64,000 bases of DNA from an uncultured Formosa sp. (GTDB lineage Bacteria > Bacteroidota > Bacteroidia > Flavobacteriales > Flavobacteriaceae), in NCBI RefSeq assembly GCF_947500765.1, contig NZ_CANMTH010000001.1, forward strand, positions 186,001-250,000, read 5' to 3'. Below the pieces are notes generated by a model that saw nothing but the letters and a program-made list of their open reading frames with translations, had not been told where the DNA came from and made no database searches. The number at the start of each line of letters is the position of its first letter. Within the stretch, counting starts at the first letter, position 1. The position numbers and the translations under genes were made by a program. Positions 27,587-35,133 of the stretch are shown here, in pieces.

Positions 27587-28831
27587 ATGCAACATATTGA
27601 ATTAATGGCTCCAGCGGGGAATTTTGAATCGCTGCAAGCTGCTCTAAATAATGGTGCTAACTCCGTATATTTTGGTGTAGAACAACTTAATATGCGGGCA
27701 CGTGCCACAGTAAATTTCACATTAGACGACCTTCCAGAAATTGCAAGACGTTGCGAAGCTAAAAATGTGAGAACGTATTTAACTTTAAATACTATTATTT
27801 ACGATCATGATTTATCGATTGTAAAAACACTTTTAAAACAAGCTAAGGCTGCTAATATTACAGCAGTTATTGCCATGGATCAAGCCGTTATTGCCATGGC
27901 AAGAGAAATGGGTATAGAGGTGCATATCTCTACTCAAATTAATGTGACTAATATAGAAACAGTTAAGTTTTATGCGCTGTTTGCAGATACTATGGTGTTA
28001 AGTCGCGAGTTGAGTTTACGTCAAGTTAAGATAATTACCGATGCTATAGAAAAGGAACAAATTAAAGGTCCTTCTGGAAATTTAGTAGAAATTGAAATTT
28101 TCGGCCATGGTGCATTGTGCATGGCGGTTTCAGGAAAATGTTATATGAGCTTGCACGCTTTTAACTCGTCTGCAAATCGTGGTGCTTGTAAGCAAAATTG
28201 CAGAAAAAAATATACGGTTGTAGATCAGGAAACTGGTTTTGAAATGGAACTGGATAACGAGTATATTATGTCTCCTAAAGATTTATGTACTATAGATTTT
28301 TTAGATGAAATTGTAGATGCTGGAATTAAAGTTTTAAAAATTGAAGGTCGTGGTAGAGCCCCAGAGTACGTAGCAAAAGTGATTAAATGTTACCGTGATG
28401 CTATAGATAGTGTTGAGAATGGCACATACAACAAAGAGAAAGTAATTGGTTGGATGCAAGAACTTGAAAAAGTATACAATCGCGGATTTTGGAGTGGGTA
28501 TTATTTAGGACAGAAACTTGGAGAATGGAGTAATGGTTCCGGATCTCATGCCACACAAAAGAAAGTGTATATCGGGAAAGGCACACATTTTTATCCGAAA
28601 GCACAAATTGGTGAGTTTAAAATTGAAGCCTTCGATGTTGTTGTAGGCGATACCATTTTAATTACAGGTCCAACAACCGGAGCTCAAGAAATGAAGGTGG
28701 AAGAACTCATGGCTAACGATAAAAAATCTGAAAAAGGTACAAAAGGCGATTTAGTAACTATGCCGCTTAAGTTTAGAATAAGACCATCAGATAAATTATA
28801 TAAGATTGTTGAAAATAAAGTGGAAGCGTAA
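27587..28831 (+). CDS. trhP: tRNA 5-hydroxyuridine synthase of the U32 family
   Basis: 414 residues of the 'peptidase U32' family: an N-terminal TIM-barrel-like domain (about 1-290) and a C-terminal beta domain (about 320-410). The family Fe-S Cys pattern is visible in GALCMAVSGKCYMS and NRGACKQNCRKKY. In E. coli, TrhP makes 5-hydroxyuridine at tRNA position 34 using prephenate, independently of oxygen. It lies directly after trhO, which makes the same modification from O2, and shares one base with the following ferredoxin gene. RlhA (23S rRNA hydroxylation) is a U32 relative, but the TrhP call fits length and neighbour better. Confidence 0.85.
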   Translation: MQHIELMAPAGNFESLQAALNNGANSVYFGVEQLNMRARATVNFTLDDLPEIARRCEAKNVRTYLTLNTIIYDHDLSIVKTLLKQAKAANITAVIAMDQAVIAMAREMGIEVHISTQINVTNIETVKFYALFADTMVLSRELSLRQVKIITDAIEKEQIKGPSGNLVEIEIFGHGALCMAVSGKCYMSLHAFNSSANRGACKQNCRKKYTVVDQETGFEMELDNEYIMSPKDLCTIDFLDEIVDAGIKVLKIEGRGRAPEYVAKVIKCYRDAIDSVENGTYNKEKVIGWMQELEKVYNRGFWSGYYLGQKLGEWSNGSGSHATQKKVYIGKGTHFYPKAQIGEFKIEAFDVVVGDTILITGPTTGAQEMKVEELMANDKKSEKGTKGDLVTMPLKFRIRPSDKLYKIVENKVEA

Positions 28832-29061
28832 TGGTTATAATCACGCTGCAACGTAATAAGTGTATTGGCTGTAACTATTGTGTAGAAATGGCGCCACAAC
28901 AATTCCAGATGTCTAAAAAAGACGGGAAAACAGTCTTGTTGCACGGTCAGGAAAAGAAAGGTTTTTTTACTTTAAAAAGTAACGATTACTCTATCTTAGA
29001 GGCTTGCGAAAATGCATCAAAAGCTTGTCCGGTGAATATTATAAGTGTTAAGAATAAATAA
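28831..29061 (+). CDS. 4Fe-4S ferredoxin
   Basis: 76 residues with CIGCNYC (Cys-x2-Cys-x2-Cys) near the N-terminus and KACPVN near the C-terminus, enough to ligate one [4Fe-4S] cluster. A further Cys in EACENAS may be a fourth or spare ligand. The start ATG overlaps the trhP stop (TAATG), so it is translationally coupled. It is a plausible electron carrier for the Fe-S enzyme TrhP; this is inferred from the operon. Confidence 0.9.
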   Translation: MVIITLQRNKCIGCNYCVEMAPQQFQMSKKDGKTVLLHGQEKKGFFTLKSNDYSILEACENASKACPVNIISVKNK

Positions 29062-29067
29062 TTTTAA

Positions 29068-29253
29068 TTATACGTTTCTTATGTTTCGTCCGATAGTTTT
29101 TGGAAGCAAGGGTTTGATTGGAAAAATCAATCTTTTAATGCGTATTCTAAAGAAATAAGTAGGAGTAAAATTTTACTTTCAAATGTGTTTAAGTTTGAAA
29201 AAGAACTTAAATCGGTATCAAATCGACTAAATTATGAAGTTGAATTGAATTAA
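29068..29253 (+). pseudogene. Open 61-codon stretch without a start, possible gene remnant
   Basis: The frame is open between stops and reads LYVSYVSSDSFWKQGFDW, then a Lys/Ser-rich helix-like tail ending NYEVELN. It has two Trp and varied composition, which is less expected from random AT-rich DNA, but no ATG or GTG at a useful place. It may be the 3' end of a lost gene. I do not recognise the family. Confidence 0.28.
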
Positions 29254-29419
29254 TATTTCTTTTTTTTAAGTCTTTAGAATAATCATATCTTTACAAATCA
29301 AACTAAGTGTTAGGTTTAACTAAACGCTAGTTTTACAGAGGTTTTAATACTTGAAACTTCGTTTTAATAATTGTCTTCTGTTAATCGCTGATTATCAGAA
29401 TCTATATATACATAAATTT
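29254..29419. other. Upstream region of ricT
   Basis: AT-rich, no gene. TATCTTTA at 29287-29294 is one base away from the TAnnTTTG -7 consensus and might serve ricT. An in-frame but unlikely upstream start exists at 29351 (TTG), giving a 23-residue extension without family support. Confidence 0.35.
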
Positions 29420-30892
29420 ATGGCTTGTGAAAGTTGTTCAACAGGAAAAGATGGCCAGCCTAAGGGTTGCAAAAGTAACGGAACATGTGGAACGGATAGT
29501 TGTAACAAACTAACGGTTTTCGATTGGCTTGCTAATATGTCGCTTCCAAATGGTGAAGCCCCTTTTAATTGGATTGAAGTGCGTTTTAAAAACGGACGAA
29601 AAGAATATTATAAAAATACCGAAAATTTAACATTAAGTATCGGAGATATTGTAGCAACTCAAGCTGCAAATGGTCACGATATTGGTATGGTTACGCTTAC
29701 AGGAGAATTGGTAAGAGTGCAAATGAAACGTAAAAAGATTTCGCAAGATGGTGAAATCTTAAAAATATATAGAAAAGCATCGCAACGCGATATAGATATT
29801 TGGTCTGAAGCTCGTGATAAAGAAGAGCCAATGAAGGTTAGAGCGCGACAATTCGCAATCGATTTAAAACTTCATATGAAGATTTCAGATATTGAATATC
29901 AGGGAGATGCTAGTAAGGCTACATTCTATTATACAGCGGAAGAACGCGTAGATTTCAGAGAGTTAATTAAAGTTTTTGCACGCGAGTTTAGAACCCGTAT
30001 CGAGATGAAACAAGTCGGTTTCCGTCAGGAAGCTTCGCGTTTAGGAGGTATCGGATCTTGTGGTCGTGAGTTGTGTTGTTCGACTTGGTTAACAGATTTT
30101 AGATCGGTAAGTACATCTGCAGCGAGATATCAGCAGTTATCATTAAATCCGCAAAAATTAGCAGGACAATGTGGTAAATTAAAATGTTGTTTAAATTACG
30201 AGTTAGATACCTATTTAGATGCATTAAAAGAATTTCCAAAGACAGAGGTTAAACTTAAAACACAAAAAGGAACTGCGGTTTGTCAGAAGACAGATATTTT
30301 CAAGGGGCATATGTGGTATGCTTACGAAGGTGAGTGGATGAATTGGCATAAGATTACCATAGAACAAGCTAAGGAAATTATAGAACTCAATAAGAAAAAT
30401 GAAGCTGTAGGAAGTTTAGAAGAGTATGCTGTAGATTTACTTGAAGATACTAAAGTAGAATTTGAGAATGTTGTAGGTCAAGATAGTTTAACACGATTCG
30501 ATCAGCCTAAAAAATCTAAGCGTCGCAGAACTACTAAAAATATAAAAAATACGAAAGGTGATGCCGGAGATAATTCTAAAGGAAATACAGTTGTAGCTAA
30601 GCCTACGGTAAAAAGACCTGTTAGAAGAAAATCTGCAAACCCTAATCAGAATTCCAACACTAAAACTAAACAAACCCCTAACGCCAAGCCAAAGCAAAAT
30701 CCTAATGCAAAAACTGCAGATGGAGAAGCTAAGCCAAAACCAAATAGAAATAATAGGAATAGAAATAAGAGAAAGCCGCAAAATAAGCCGAACTCTCAGA
30801 ATCCTAATCCAAACGCAAAGCCTAATCCAAATGCAAAGGCTAAACCGAACCCTAATCCAAAACCAAATCCTAATACCAATGCAAAAAAGTAG
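29420..30892 (+). CDS. ricT: Regulatory iron-sulfur complex subunit RicT (PSP1/YaaT family)
   Basis: 490 residues from ATG 29420; family members begin MACESCSTG. The N-terminus is Cys-rich (CESC, GCKSNGTCGTDSC). The PSP1 domain (about 100-300) carries CGRELCCSTWL and QCGKLKCCLNYE, Fe-S ligand motifs. In Bacillus, RicT (YaaT) works with RicA and RicF to control RNase Y and mRNA maturation; the role in Bacteroidota is not settled. The last 110 residues are a low-complexity tail of Asn-Pro-Asn-Ala-Lys type repeats. The next gene starts inside this tail. Confidence 0.88.
   Translation: MACESCSTGKDGQPKGCKSNGTCGTDSCNKLTVFDWLANMSLPNGEAPFNWIEVRFKNGRKEYYKNTENLTLSIGDIVATQAANGHDIGMVTLTGELVRVQMKRKKISQDGEILKIYRKASQRDIDIWSEARDKEEPMKVRARQFAIDLKLHMKISDIEYQGDASKATFYYTAEERVDFRELIKVFAREFRTRIEMKQVGFRQEASRLGGIGSCGRELCCSTWLTDFRSVSTSAARYQQLSLNPQKLAGQCGKLKCCLNYELDTYLDALKEFPKTEVKLKTQKGTAVCQKTDIFKGHMWYAYEGEWMNWHKITIEQAKEIIELNKKNEAVGSLEEYAVDLLEDTKVEFENVVGQDSLTRFDQPKKSKRRRTTKNIKNTKGDAGDNSKGNTVVAKPTVKRPVRRKSANPNQNSNTKTKQTPNAKPKQNPNAKTADGEAKPKPNRNNRNRNKRKPQNKPNSQNPNPNAKPNPNAKAKPNPNPKPNPNTNAKK
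30650..30890 (+). repeat. Short tandem repeats coding the Asn/Pro/Lys-rich RicT tail
   Basis: Many near-copies of a unit like CCTAATCCAAAYGCAAAG encode NPNAK/KPNPN repeats at the RicT C-terminus. This is a coding repeat prone to length change. The gldH start codon (30879) lies within it. Confidence 0.7.
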
Positions 30893-31373
30893 TGCGATTT
30901 TATTTTTATTAAGCATGCTGTTTGTAATGACTTCTTGCGACTCTAATCAAGTATTCGATGCTTATAAATCGGTGCCAGGGTCATGGAGTAAAGAGGATGT
31001 TGTAGCGTTTAATTTTACACCACCAGATACTACAAATGCTTATAATTTATTTGTAAATGTTAGAAATAACAACGATTATAAATACAGTAATTTATTTTTA
31101 ATTGTTGGTTTAGAGTTTCCGCATGGAAAAACAGTTACAGATACGTTAGAGTATAGAATGGCTAAGCCAAATGGTGAGTTTCTAGGCGAAGGATTTAGTA
31201 GTATAAAAGAAAATAAATTGTGGTATAAAGAAGGATTTATTTTAAACGAATCTGGAAATTATACTGTTCGTATTCAACAAGCCATGAGAGAAAATGGCAA
31301 GGTAAATGGTGTAACAAACCTTGAAGGCATAACAGATGTTGGCTTCAGAATAGAAAACCCATCAACACATTAA
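30879..31373 (+). CDS. gldH: Gliding motility lipoprotein GldH
   Basis: 164 residues. Lipobox FVMTSC (Cys17) after MQKSSAILFLLS; the mature part has the GldH pattern with PGSWSKEDVVAFNF and FPHGKTVTDTLEYRMAKP. GldH is needed for gliding and type IX secretion function in Flavobacterium. Start chosen at ATG 30879: the frame is open further upstream but only through the antiphase of the RicT repeat tail. It overlaps ricT by 14 bp, and the PBP gene follows after 4 bp. Confidence 0.93.
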   Translation: MQKSSAILFLLSMLFVMTSCDSNQVFDAYKSVPGSWSKEDVVAFNFTPPDTTNAYNLFVNVRNNNDYKYSNLFLIVGLEFPHGKTVTDTLEYRMAKPNGEFLGEGFSSIKENKLWYKEGFILNESGNYTVRIQQAMRENGKVNGVTNLEGITDVGFRIENPSTH

Positions 31374-31377
31374 CATT

Positions 31378-33702
31378 ATGGCAAAAAAGAAACAACCTGT
31401 AAAAGATCAAAGCTATGCAAAGTATGTTCGCTGGTTTTGGGTACTTTTCCTGACTGGCGTTATCGCCTTTGTTTTGCTGTTTTTATCAGCTTCAGCATTT
31501 GGTGATCTACCAGATCACACTGTTTTAGAAAACCCTGAAACTAATCTGGCTACAGAAATTATTTCTTCTGACGGAAAGACTTTAGGTAAATTTTATTTTA
31601 ACGATAACCGTACACCTGTAGGTTACGATGCTTTATCTCAGTATTTAGTAGATGCATTAATTGCTACTGAAGATGTCCGTTTTCATGAACATTCAGGTGT
31701 TGATGGTCGTGGTACACTAAGAGCTTTTGTTAAAATGGGAAAAGGCGGTGGTGCCAGTACCATTACGCAACAATTAGCAAAACTATTATTTCATGGAGAA
31801 GGTTCTAAAAACATAGTAGAACGTATAGGGCAAAAGGTAAAAGAATGGATTATAGCCATTCGTTTAGAGCGCCAATATACTAAAGAAGAGATTATTTCTC
31901 AGTATTTTAATATCTATGACTTTGGAAATAATGGAGATGGAATAAAAAGTGCCTCTAGTATTTACTTTGGAAAACAACCAAAAGATTTAAATTTAAAAGA
32001 ATCTGCAATGCTTGTTGGGATGTTTAAAAACTCTTCATTGTATAATCCAAGAAGAAATCCTGAAGGTGTTAAAAATCGTAGAAATGTGGTTTTAGCACAA
32101 ATGCAGAAGTACGGATATATTACAGAGCGAGTAAAGGACTCTTTACAACAAACCGACTTAGATTTAAATTACACTCCGGAATCTCACCGCGAAGGTATTG
32201 CAACATATTTTAGAGAGTATTTAAAGAAATTTATGAAAGATTGGATTAAGAAAAATCCAAAATCAGACGGTACATATTATAACTTATACGGAGACGGATT
32301 AAAAGTGTACACCACCATAGATTCGCGTATGCAACAGTATGCAGAAGATGCTGTACAACGCCATATGATTGATTTGCAAACTGAATTTGATCTTCAGAAT
32401 ACTCCAGAAAGAAATTCAACCACACCATTTTTGGGTTTAAGTAAAGATGAGGTTGATGGTTTATTAAATCGATCAATGCGTCAGTCCGAACGTTGGAGAA
32501 AAATGAAACGTGACTTTAAAAAATCTGATGAAGAAATTATCAAGTCATTCAATGTTGCTATTCCAATGACTGTGTTTTCATGGAAAGGCGAGATAGATAC
32601 TATAATGAAACCTATAGATTCTATACGCTATTCTAAGAAATTTTTACATTCCGGGATGATGTCTATGGATCCTATAACAGGACATGTAAAAGCATGGGTT
32701 GGTGGTATAAATTACAGACATTTTCAATACGATCATGTTAAACAAGGAAAACGTCAAGTAGGATCTACTTTCAAACCATTCGTATATGCGACAGCGATAG
32801 ACCAATTACATTTATCGCCATGTGACGAATTTCCAGATGTACCGTATTGTATAGAAGAAGGACGTTGGGGGAATTTAAAAGATTGGTGTCCAGAGAATTC
32901 AGGTTTAACTTATGGAGGGACCCGAACGCTTAAAAATGCCTTAGCAAATTCTGTGAATACTATTACAGCACGTTTAATGGATAAAGTGGGGCCTGCACAT
33001 GTTATTGAAATGGCTCATAAATTAGGAATTACAACAGATATTCCAGAAGTGCCATCTATAGCATTAGGAACAGTAGATCTAAGCGTATTCGAAATGGTTG
33101 GAGCATATGCCACATTTGCCAATAAAGGTGTCTATACAGAGCCTGTTATGGTAACGAGTATTGAAGATAAGAATAATACAATTTTATTTCAGTTTACACC
33201 AAAAACTAAGGATGTCTTGAGTGAAGAGGTAGCTTATGTTACTGTAAAACTTTTAGAAGGTGTTACCGAAGGTGGTTCTGGTACGCGTTTAAGAACACAA
33301 GGTGCAGAAAAATGGAATAAAATGTATCAAGAAATTATGACGGGATATCCGTATAAATTAACAAACCCTATTGCTGGAAAAACAGGAACAACTCAAAATC
33401 AAAGTGACGGTTGGTTTATGGGTATGGTGCCTAACTTAGTAACAGGTGTTTGGGTAGGAGCAGAAGACAGAGCTGTGCATTTTAAAAGCATTACTTACGG
33501 TCAAGGTGCATCTATGGCTTTGCCTATTTGGGGGACATATATGAATAGTTGTTATGCTGATGAAGATTTAAATATCTCGACAGCTGCATTTGAAGAACCA
33601 GAAGATTTAACGATTCTAGTAGATTGTGATAAAGGTTCAGATGAAGATCAAGTAATTCAAGTTAAACCAAACCAAGGTACAGTAGAAGATTTAGATTTCT
33701 AA
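31378..33702 (+). CDS. Class A penicillin-binding protein 1A
   Basis: 774-residue bifunctional peptidoglycan synthase: inner-membrane helix about 19-40, GT51 transglycosylase domain (about 65-245, catalytic Glu98 in ATEDVRFHEH), and transpeptidase domain (about 410-690) with Ser463-x-x-Lys466 (GSTFKPF), SVN and Lys668-Thr-Gly. It polymerises and cross-links glycan strands in the periplasm. It is the last gene of ricT-gldH-PBP and ends at a terminator that is also the left edge of the duplicated leader. Confidence 0.96.
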   Translation: MAKKKQPVKDQSYAKYVRWFWVLFLTGVIAFVLLFLSASAFGDLPDHTVLENPETNLATEIISSDGKTLGKFYFNDNRTPVGYDALSQYLVDALIATEDVRFHEHSGVDGRGTLRAFVKMGKGGGASTITQQLAKLLFHGEGSKNIVERIGQKVKEWIIAIRLERQYTKEEIISQYFNIYDFGNNGDGIKSASSIYFGKQPKDLNLKESAMLVGMFKNSSLYNPRRNPEGVKNRRNVVLAQMQKYGYITERVKDSLQQTDLDLNYTPESHREGIATYFREYLKKFMKDWIKKNPKSDGTYYNLYGDGLKVYTTIDSRMQQYAEDAVQRHMIDLQTEFDLQNTPERNSTTPFLGLSKDEVDGLLNRSMRQSERWRKMKRDFKKSDEEIIKSFNVAIPMTVFSWKGEIDTIMKPIDSIRYSKKFLHSGMMSMDPITGHVKAWVGGINYRHFQYDHVKQGKRQVGSTFKPFVYATAIDQLHLSPCDEFPDVPYCIEEGRWGNLKDWCPENSGLTYGGTRTLKNALANSVNTITARLMDKVGPAHVIEMAHKLGITTDIPEVPSIALGTVDLSVFEMVGAYATFANKGVYTEPVMVTSIEDKNNTILFQFTPKTKDVLSEEVAYVTVKLLEGVTEGGSGTRLRTQGAEKWNKMYQEIMTGYPYKLTNPIAGKTGTTQNQSDGWFMGMVPNLVTGVWVGAEDRAVHFKSITYGQGASMALPIWGTYMNSCYADEDLNISTAAFEEPEDLTILVDCDKGSDEDQVIQVKPNQGTVEDLDF

Positions 33703-33727
33703 ATTATATTCATAAAATAAATTAACG

Positions 33728-33770
33728 ACCATTCTAGAGCAGTGCAACACTGTTTTAGGATGGTTTTTTT
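33728..33770 (+). terminator. Terminator after the PBP gene, part of leader copy A
   Basis: A 17-bp stem ACCATTCTAGAGCAGTG / CACTGTTTTAGGATGGT (14 Watson-Crick plus 3 G-U pairs) with a 3-nt CAA spacer and seven T. Strong rho-independent form. Confidence 0.9.
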
Positions 33771-33875
33771 ATGTCTTATTTTTATAACTACGGTTTTTCC
33801 GTAATGTAAAATCTTGTTTTCAAGTGTTTTTCGATGAAATGCAGATTTTTCATAAAATTTAAAAATCTTTTTTTT

Positions 33876-33883
33876 TACGTTTG
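33876..33883 (+). promoter_or_regulatory. -7 promoter element of cassette A
   Basis: TACGTTTG, conserved exactly in leader copy B. It predicts a 5' leader of about 185 nt before the peptide gene, long enough for the conserved inverted repeats to fold. Confidence 0.5.
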
Positions 33884-33948
33884 ATAAGTTGAAGGAAATT
33901 TATTGAGTTTGAAGTCTTAATAAATTTCTGAATACAAGATCGATCATA

Positions 33949-33962
33949 GTTGGCGCCAGCTT
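33949..33962 (+). promoter_or_regulatory. GC-rich palindrome in leader copy A
   Basis: AGTTGGCGCCAGCT, one base from the perfect 14-bp palindrome seen in copy B. It has no room for an RNA loop at its centre, so a DNA operator for a dimeric regulator is as likely as an RNA element. Confidence 0.45.
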
Positions 33963-34030
33963 ATTTTTTTAAGAAACTTCAACCATAAAACTTCAAGGCT
34001 TTTAATTAAGCAAAACAATAGTATTAATTT

Positions 34031-34053
34031 ACCTGTTTAAAAGTATTACAGGT
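34031..34053 (+). promoter_or_regulatory. Inverted repeat just upstream of the cassette A peptide gene
   Basis: ACCTGT / ACAGGT with an 11-nt spacer ending 17 bases before the ATG; conserved in copy B. Could affect ribosome access. Confidence 0.45.
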
Positions 34054-34070
34054 TTAAAAATTTAAAAATT

Positions 34071-34310
34071 ATGAAAAAAATTATTGGATTATTAACTGTT
34101 GCATTAATCATAGGAGTAATGCCGTTACAAGCGTTAAATACTGAAGTAGAAAAGACTAATAAAGGTGAACTTGAAGTTTTACGTTGGAGAGATTGTATAG
34201 ACGAATATGAACTTGAGCTGGAATTAGGTTATTCAGAAGCAGAGGCTGATGCAGTATTTAATGATTGTATTGATGCTAATAATAAAGAAATGGATGCATG
34301 CTGTGATTAA
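34071..34310 (+). CDS. Small exported acidic Cys-rich protein, cassette A
   Basis: 79 residues: signal peptide about 1-21 (MKKIIGLL... ending LQA), then a mature part of about 58 residues that is strongly acidic and has four Cys (DC...DC...CC, the last two adjacent at the C-terminus). No family recognised. It is the first gene of a cassette with a GLPGLI protein and a receptor-like barrel. A hairpin follows it, which suggests it is made in excess of the downstream proteins. It may be the cargo or ligand of the system. Confidence 0.72.
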   Translation: MKKIIGLLTVALIIGVMPLQALNTEVEKTNKGELEVLRWRDCIDEYELELELGYSEAEADAVFNDCIDANNKEMDACCD

Positions 34311-34322
34311 ATAAATGAATGG

Positions 34323-34357
34323 ATTACCATGTTTTAATTTTTTTATTACATGGTAAT
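34323..34357 (+). other. Intercistronic hairpin after peptide A
   Basis: ATTACCATGT / ACATGGTAAT, a perfect 10-bp stem with a 15-nt T-rich loop. It sits between the small-protein gene and the GLPGLI gene, the same place as an unrelated hairpin in cassette B. Confidence 0.65.
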
Positions 34358-34377
34358 TTCAAATAACAAGATGAGTT

Positions 34378-35103
34378 ATGAAAATAAATATATGTGGGCT
34401 GGTATTACTATTCTGTTTTTCTACAGTATTTGTACAAAACACGGTTACAGAAGTAACTTATAAGACGATTTTAAATTTTGCGAATTTATCTGAGAAGATG
34501 ACTGATAAATACTCTAAATCTGAAATAAATACTATTGTAAATTCGCGTTCGGGTTACGATGCATTTAATTACACCTTATTATTTAATAATTACGAATCTG
34601 TATTTTGGTTAAACCCTATAGAGGTTGGTATGGAGTCTGAAGGAGGTGATAATAACCAAGTAACATTGTACAATCGAGAGAAGGATTCTAAGTTCTATAA
34701 AAATTTAAAAGACAAGATCTGGTTGGAGAACTTTATGTCTAGTGGAGATGGCTTATTACTTTTAACGCTTAAAGAAGAAAAGGTAGAATGGGATATTACT
34801 ACAGAAACAAAAAAAATAGGAAAACAAACTTGTTATAAAGCCAATTTAAACACAGGAAAAGAAGTGTATGGGTATAGCGACATGTCTCCAGATATTTCTG
34901 TTTGGTTTACTCCTGAAATTGCAGTACCCTTTGGACCCAAATCTTTTGGAAATTTACCCGGATTAATTTTAGAAGCTAGTATTGGTCCTCGTACTTATTA
35001 TGCTACGTCAATTAAATATAATGTAGATAAAACCATAAATAAACTAACAGAAGGCAAACCAATAACTCGAGAAGCTTATCGTGCTAGTCGTGCTAAATTT
35101 TAA
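34378..35103 (+). CDS. GLPGLI family protein, cassette A
   Basis: 241 residues with a signal peptide (about 1-20). The family motif appears as NLPGLILEA, preceded by VWFTPEIAVPFGP, the usual context in which a Trp-Phe/Tyr-Thr-Pro-Glu-Ile segment comes before the GLPGLI box. Two Cys (in GKQTCYKA and the signal). The family is widespread in Bacteroidota, usually near TonB-type receptors, and has no known activity. Probably periplasmic or outer-membrane associated. Confidence 0.88.
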   Translation: MKINICGLVLLFCFSTVFVQNTVTEVTYKTILNFANLSEKMTDKYSKSEINTIVNSRSGYDAFNYTLLFNNYESVFWLNPIEVGMESEGGDNNQVTLYNREKDSKFYKNLKDKIWLENFMSSGDGLLLLTLKEEKVEWDITTETKKIGKQTCYKANLNTGKEVYGYSDMSPDISVWFTPEIAVPFGPKSFGNLPGLILEASIGPRTYYATSIKYNVDKTINKLTEGKPITREAYRASRAKF

Positions 35104-35133
35104 TTTTTTTATTAATTATACCCAATAACTAAC

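Larger units (their letters stand above)
33712..34070 (+). repeat. Leader repeat, copy A (terminator plus structured 5' leader)
   Basis: 359 bp that recurs at 37950-38316. The first 100 bases are identical in both. Over the whole length I count by eye about 13 substitutions and a few small indels. It contains a terminator (33728-33770), a small TACGG/CCGTA hairpin near 33790-33804, a TACGTTTG promoter element (33876-33883), a 10-bp inverted repeat GAAATTTATT/AATAAATTTC (near 33896-33929), a GC-rich palindrome, and ACCTGT/ACAGGT just before the peptide start. Confidence 0.92.

Noticed and set aside
29281..29340. Hairpin around the repeated TTAG/CTAA bases upstream of ricT
   Set aside because: Pairing needs bulges and has no conserved-looking loop; too weak to call.
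30705..30878. Longer start for gldH, open for 58 more codons upstream
   Set aside because: The extension is only the alternate frame of the RicT repeat tail (Gln/Ile/Arg-rich). The lipoprotein signal begins at ATG 30879.
30650..30890. Repeats that could look like a CRISPR array
   Set aside because: Units are short, in frame, coding for the RicT tail, and have no spacers.
30488..30916. A 142-codon open frame on the minus strand with Ile/Arg/Trp-rich sequence
   Set aside because: It is the antisense shadow of the RicT repeat tail; composition is unlike any gene here.
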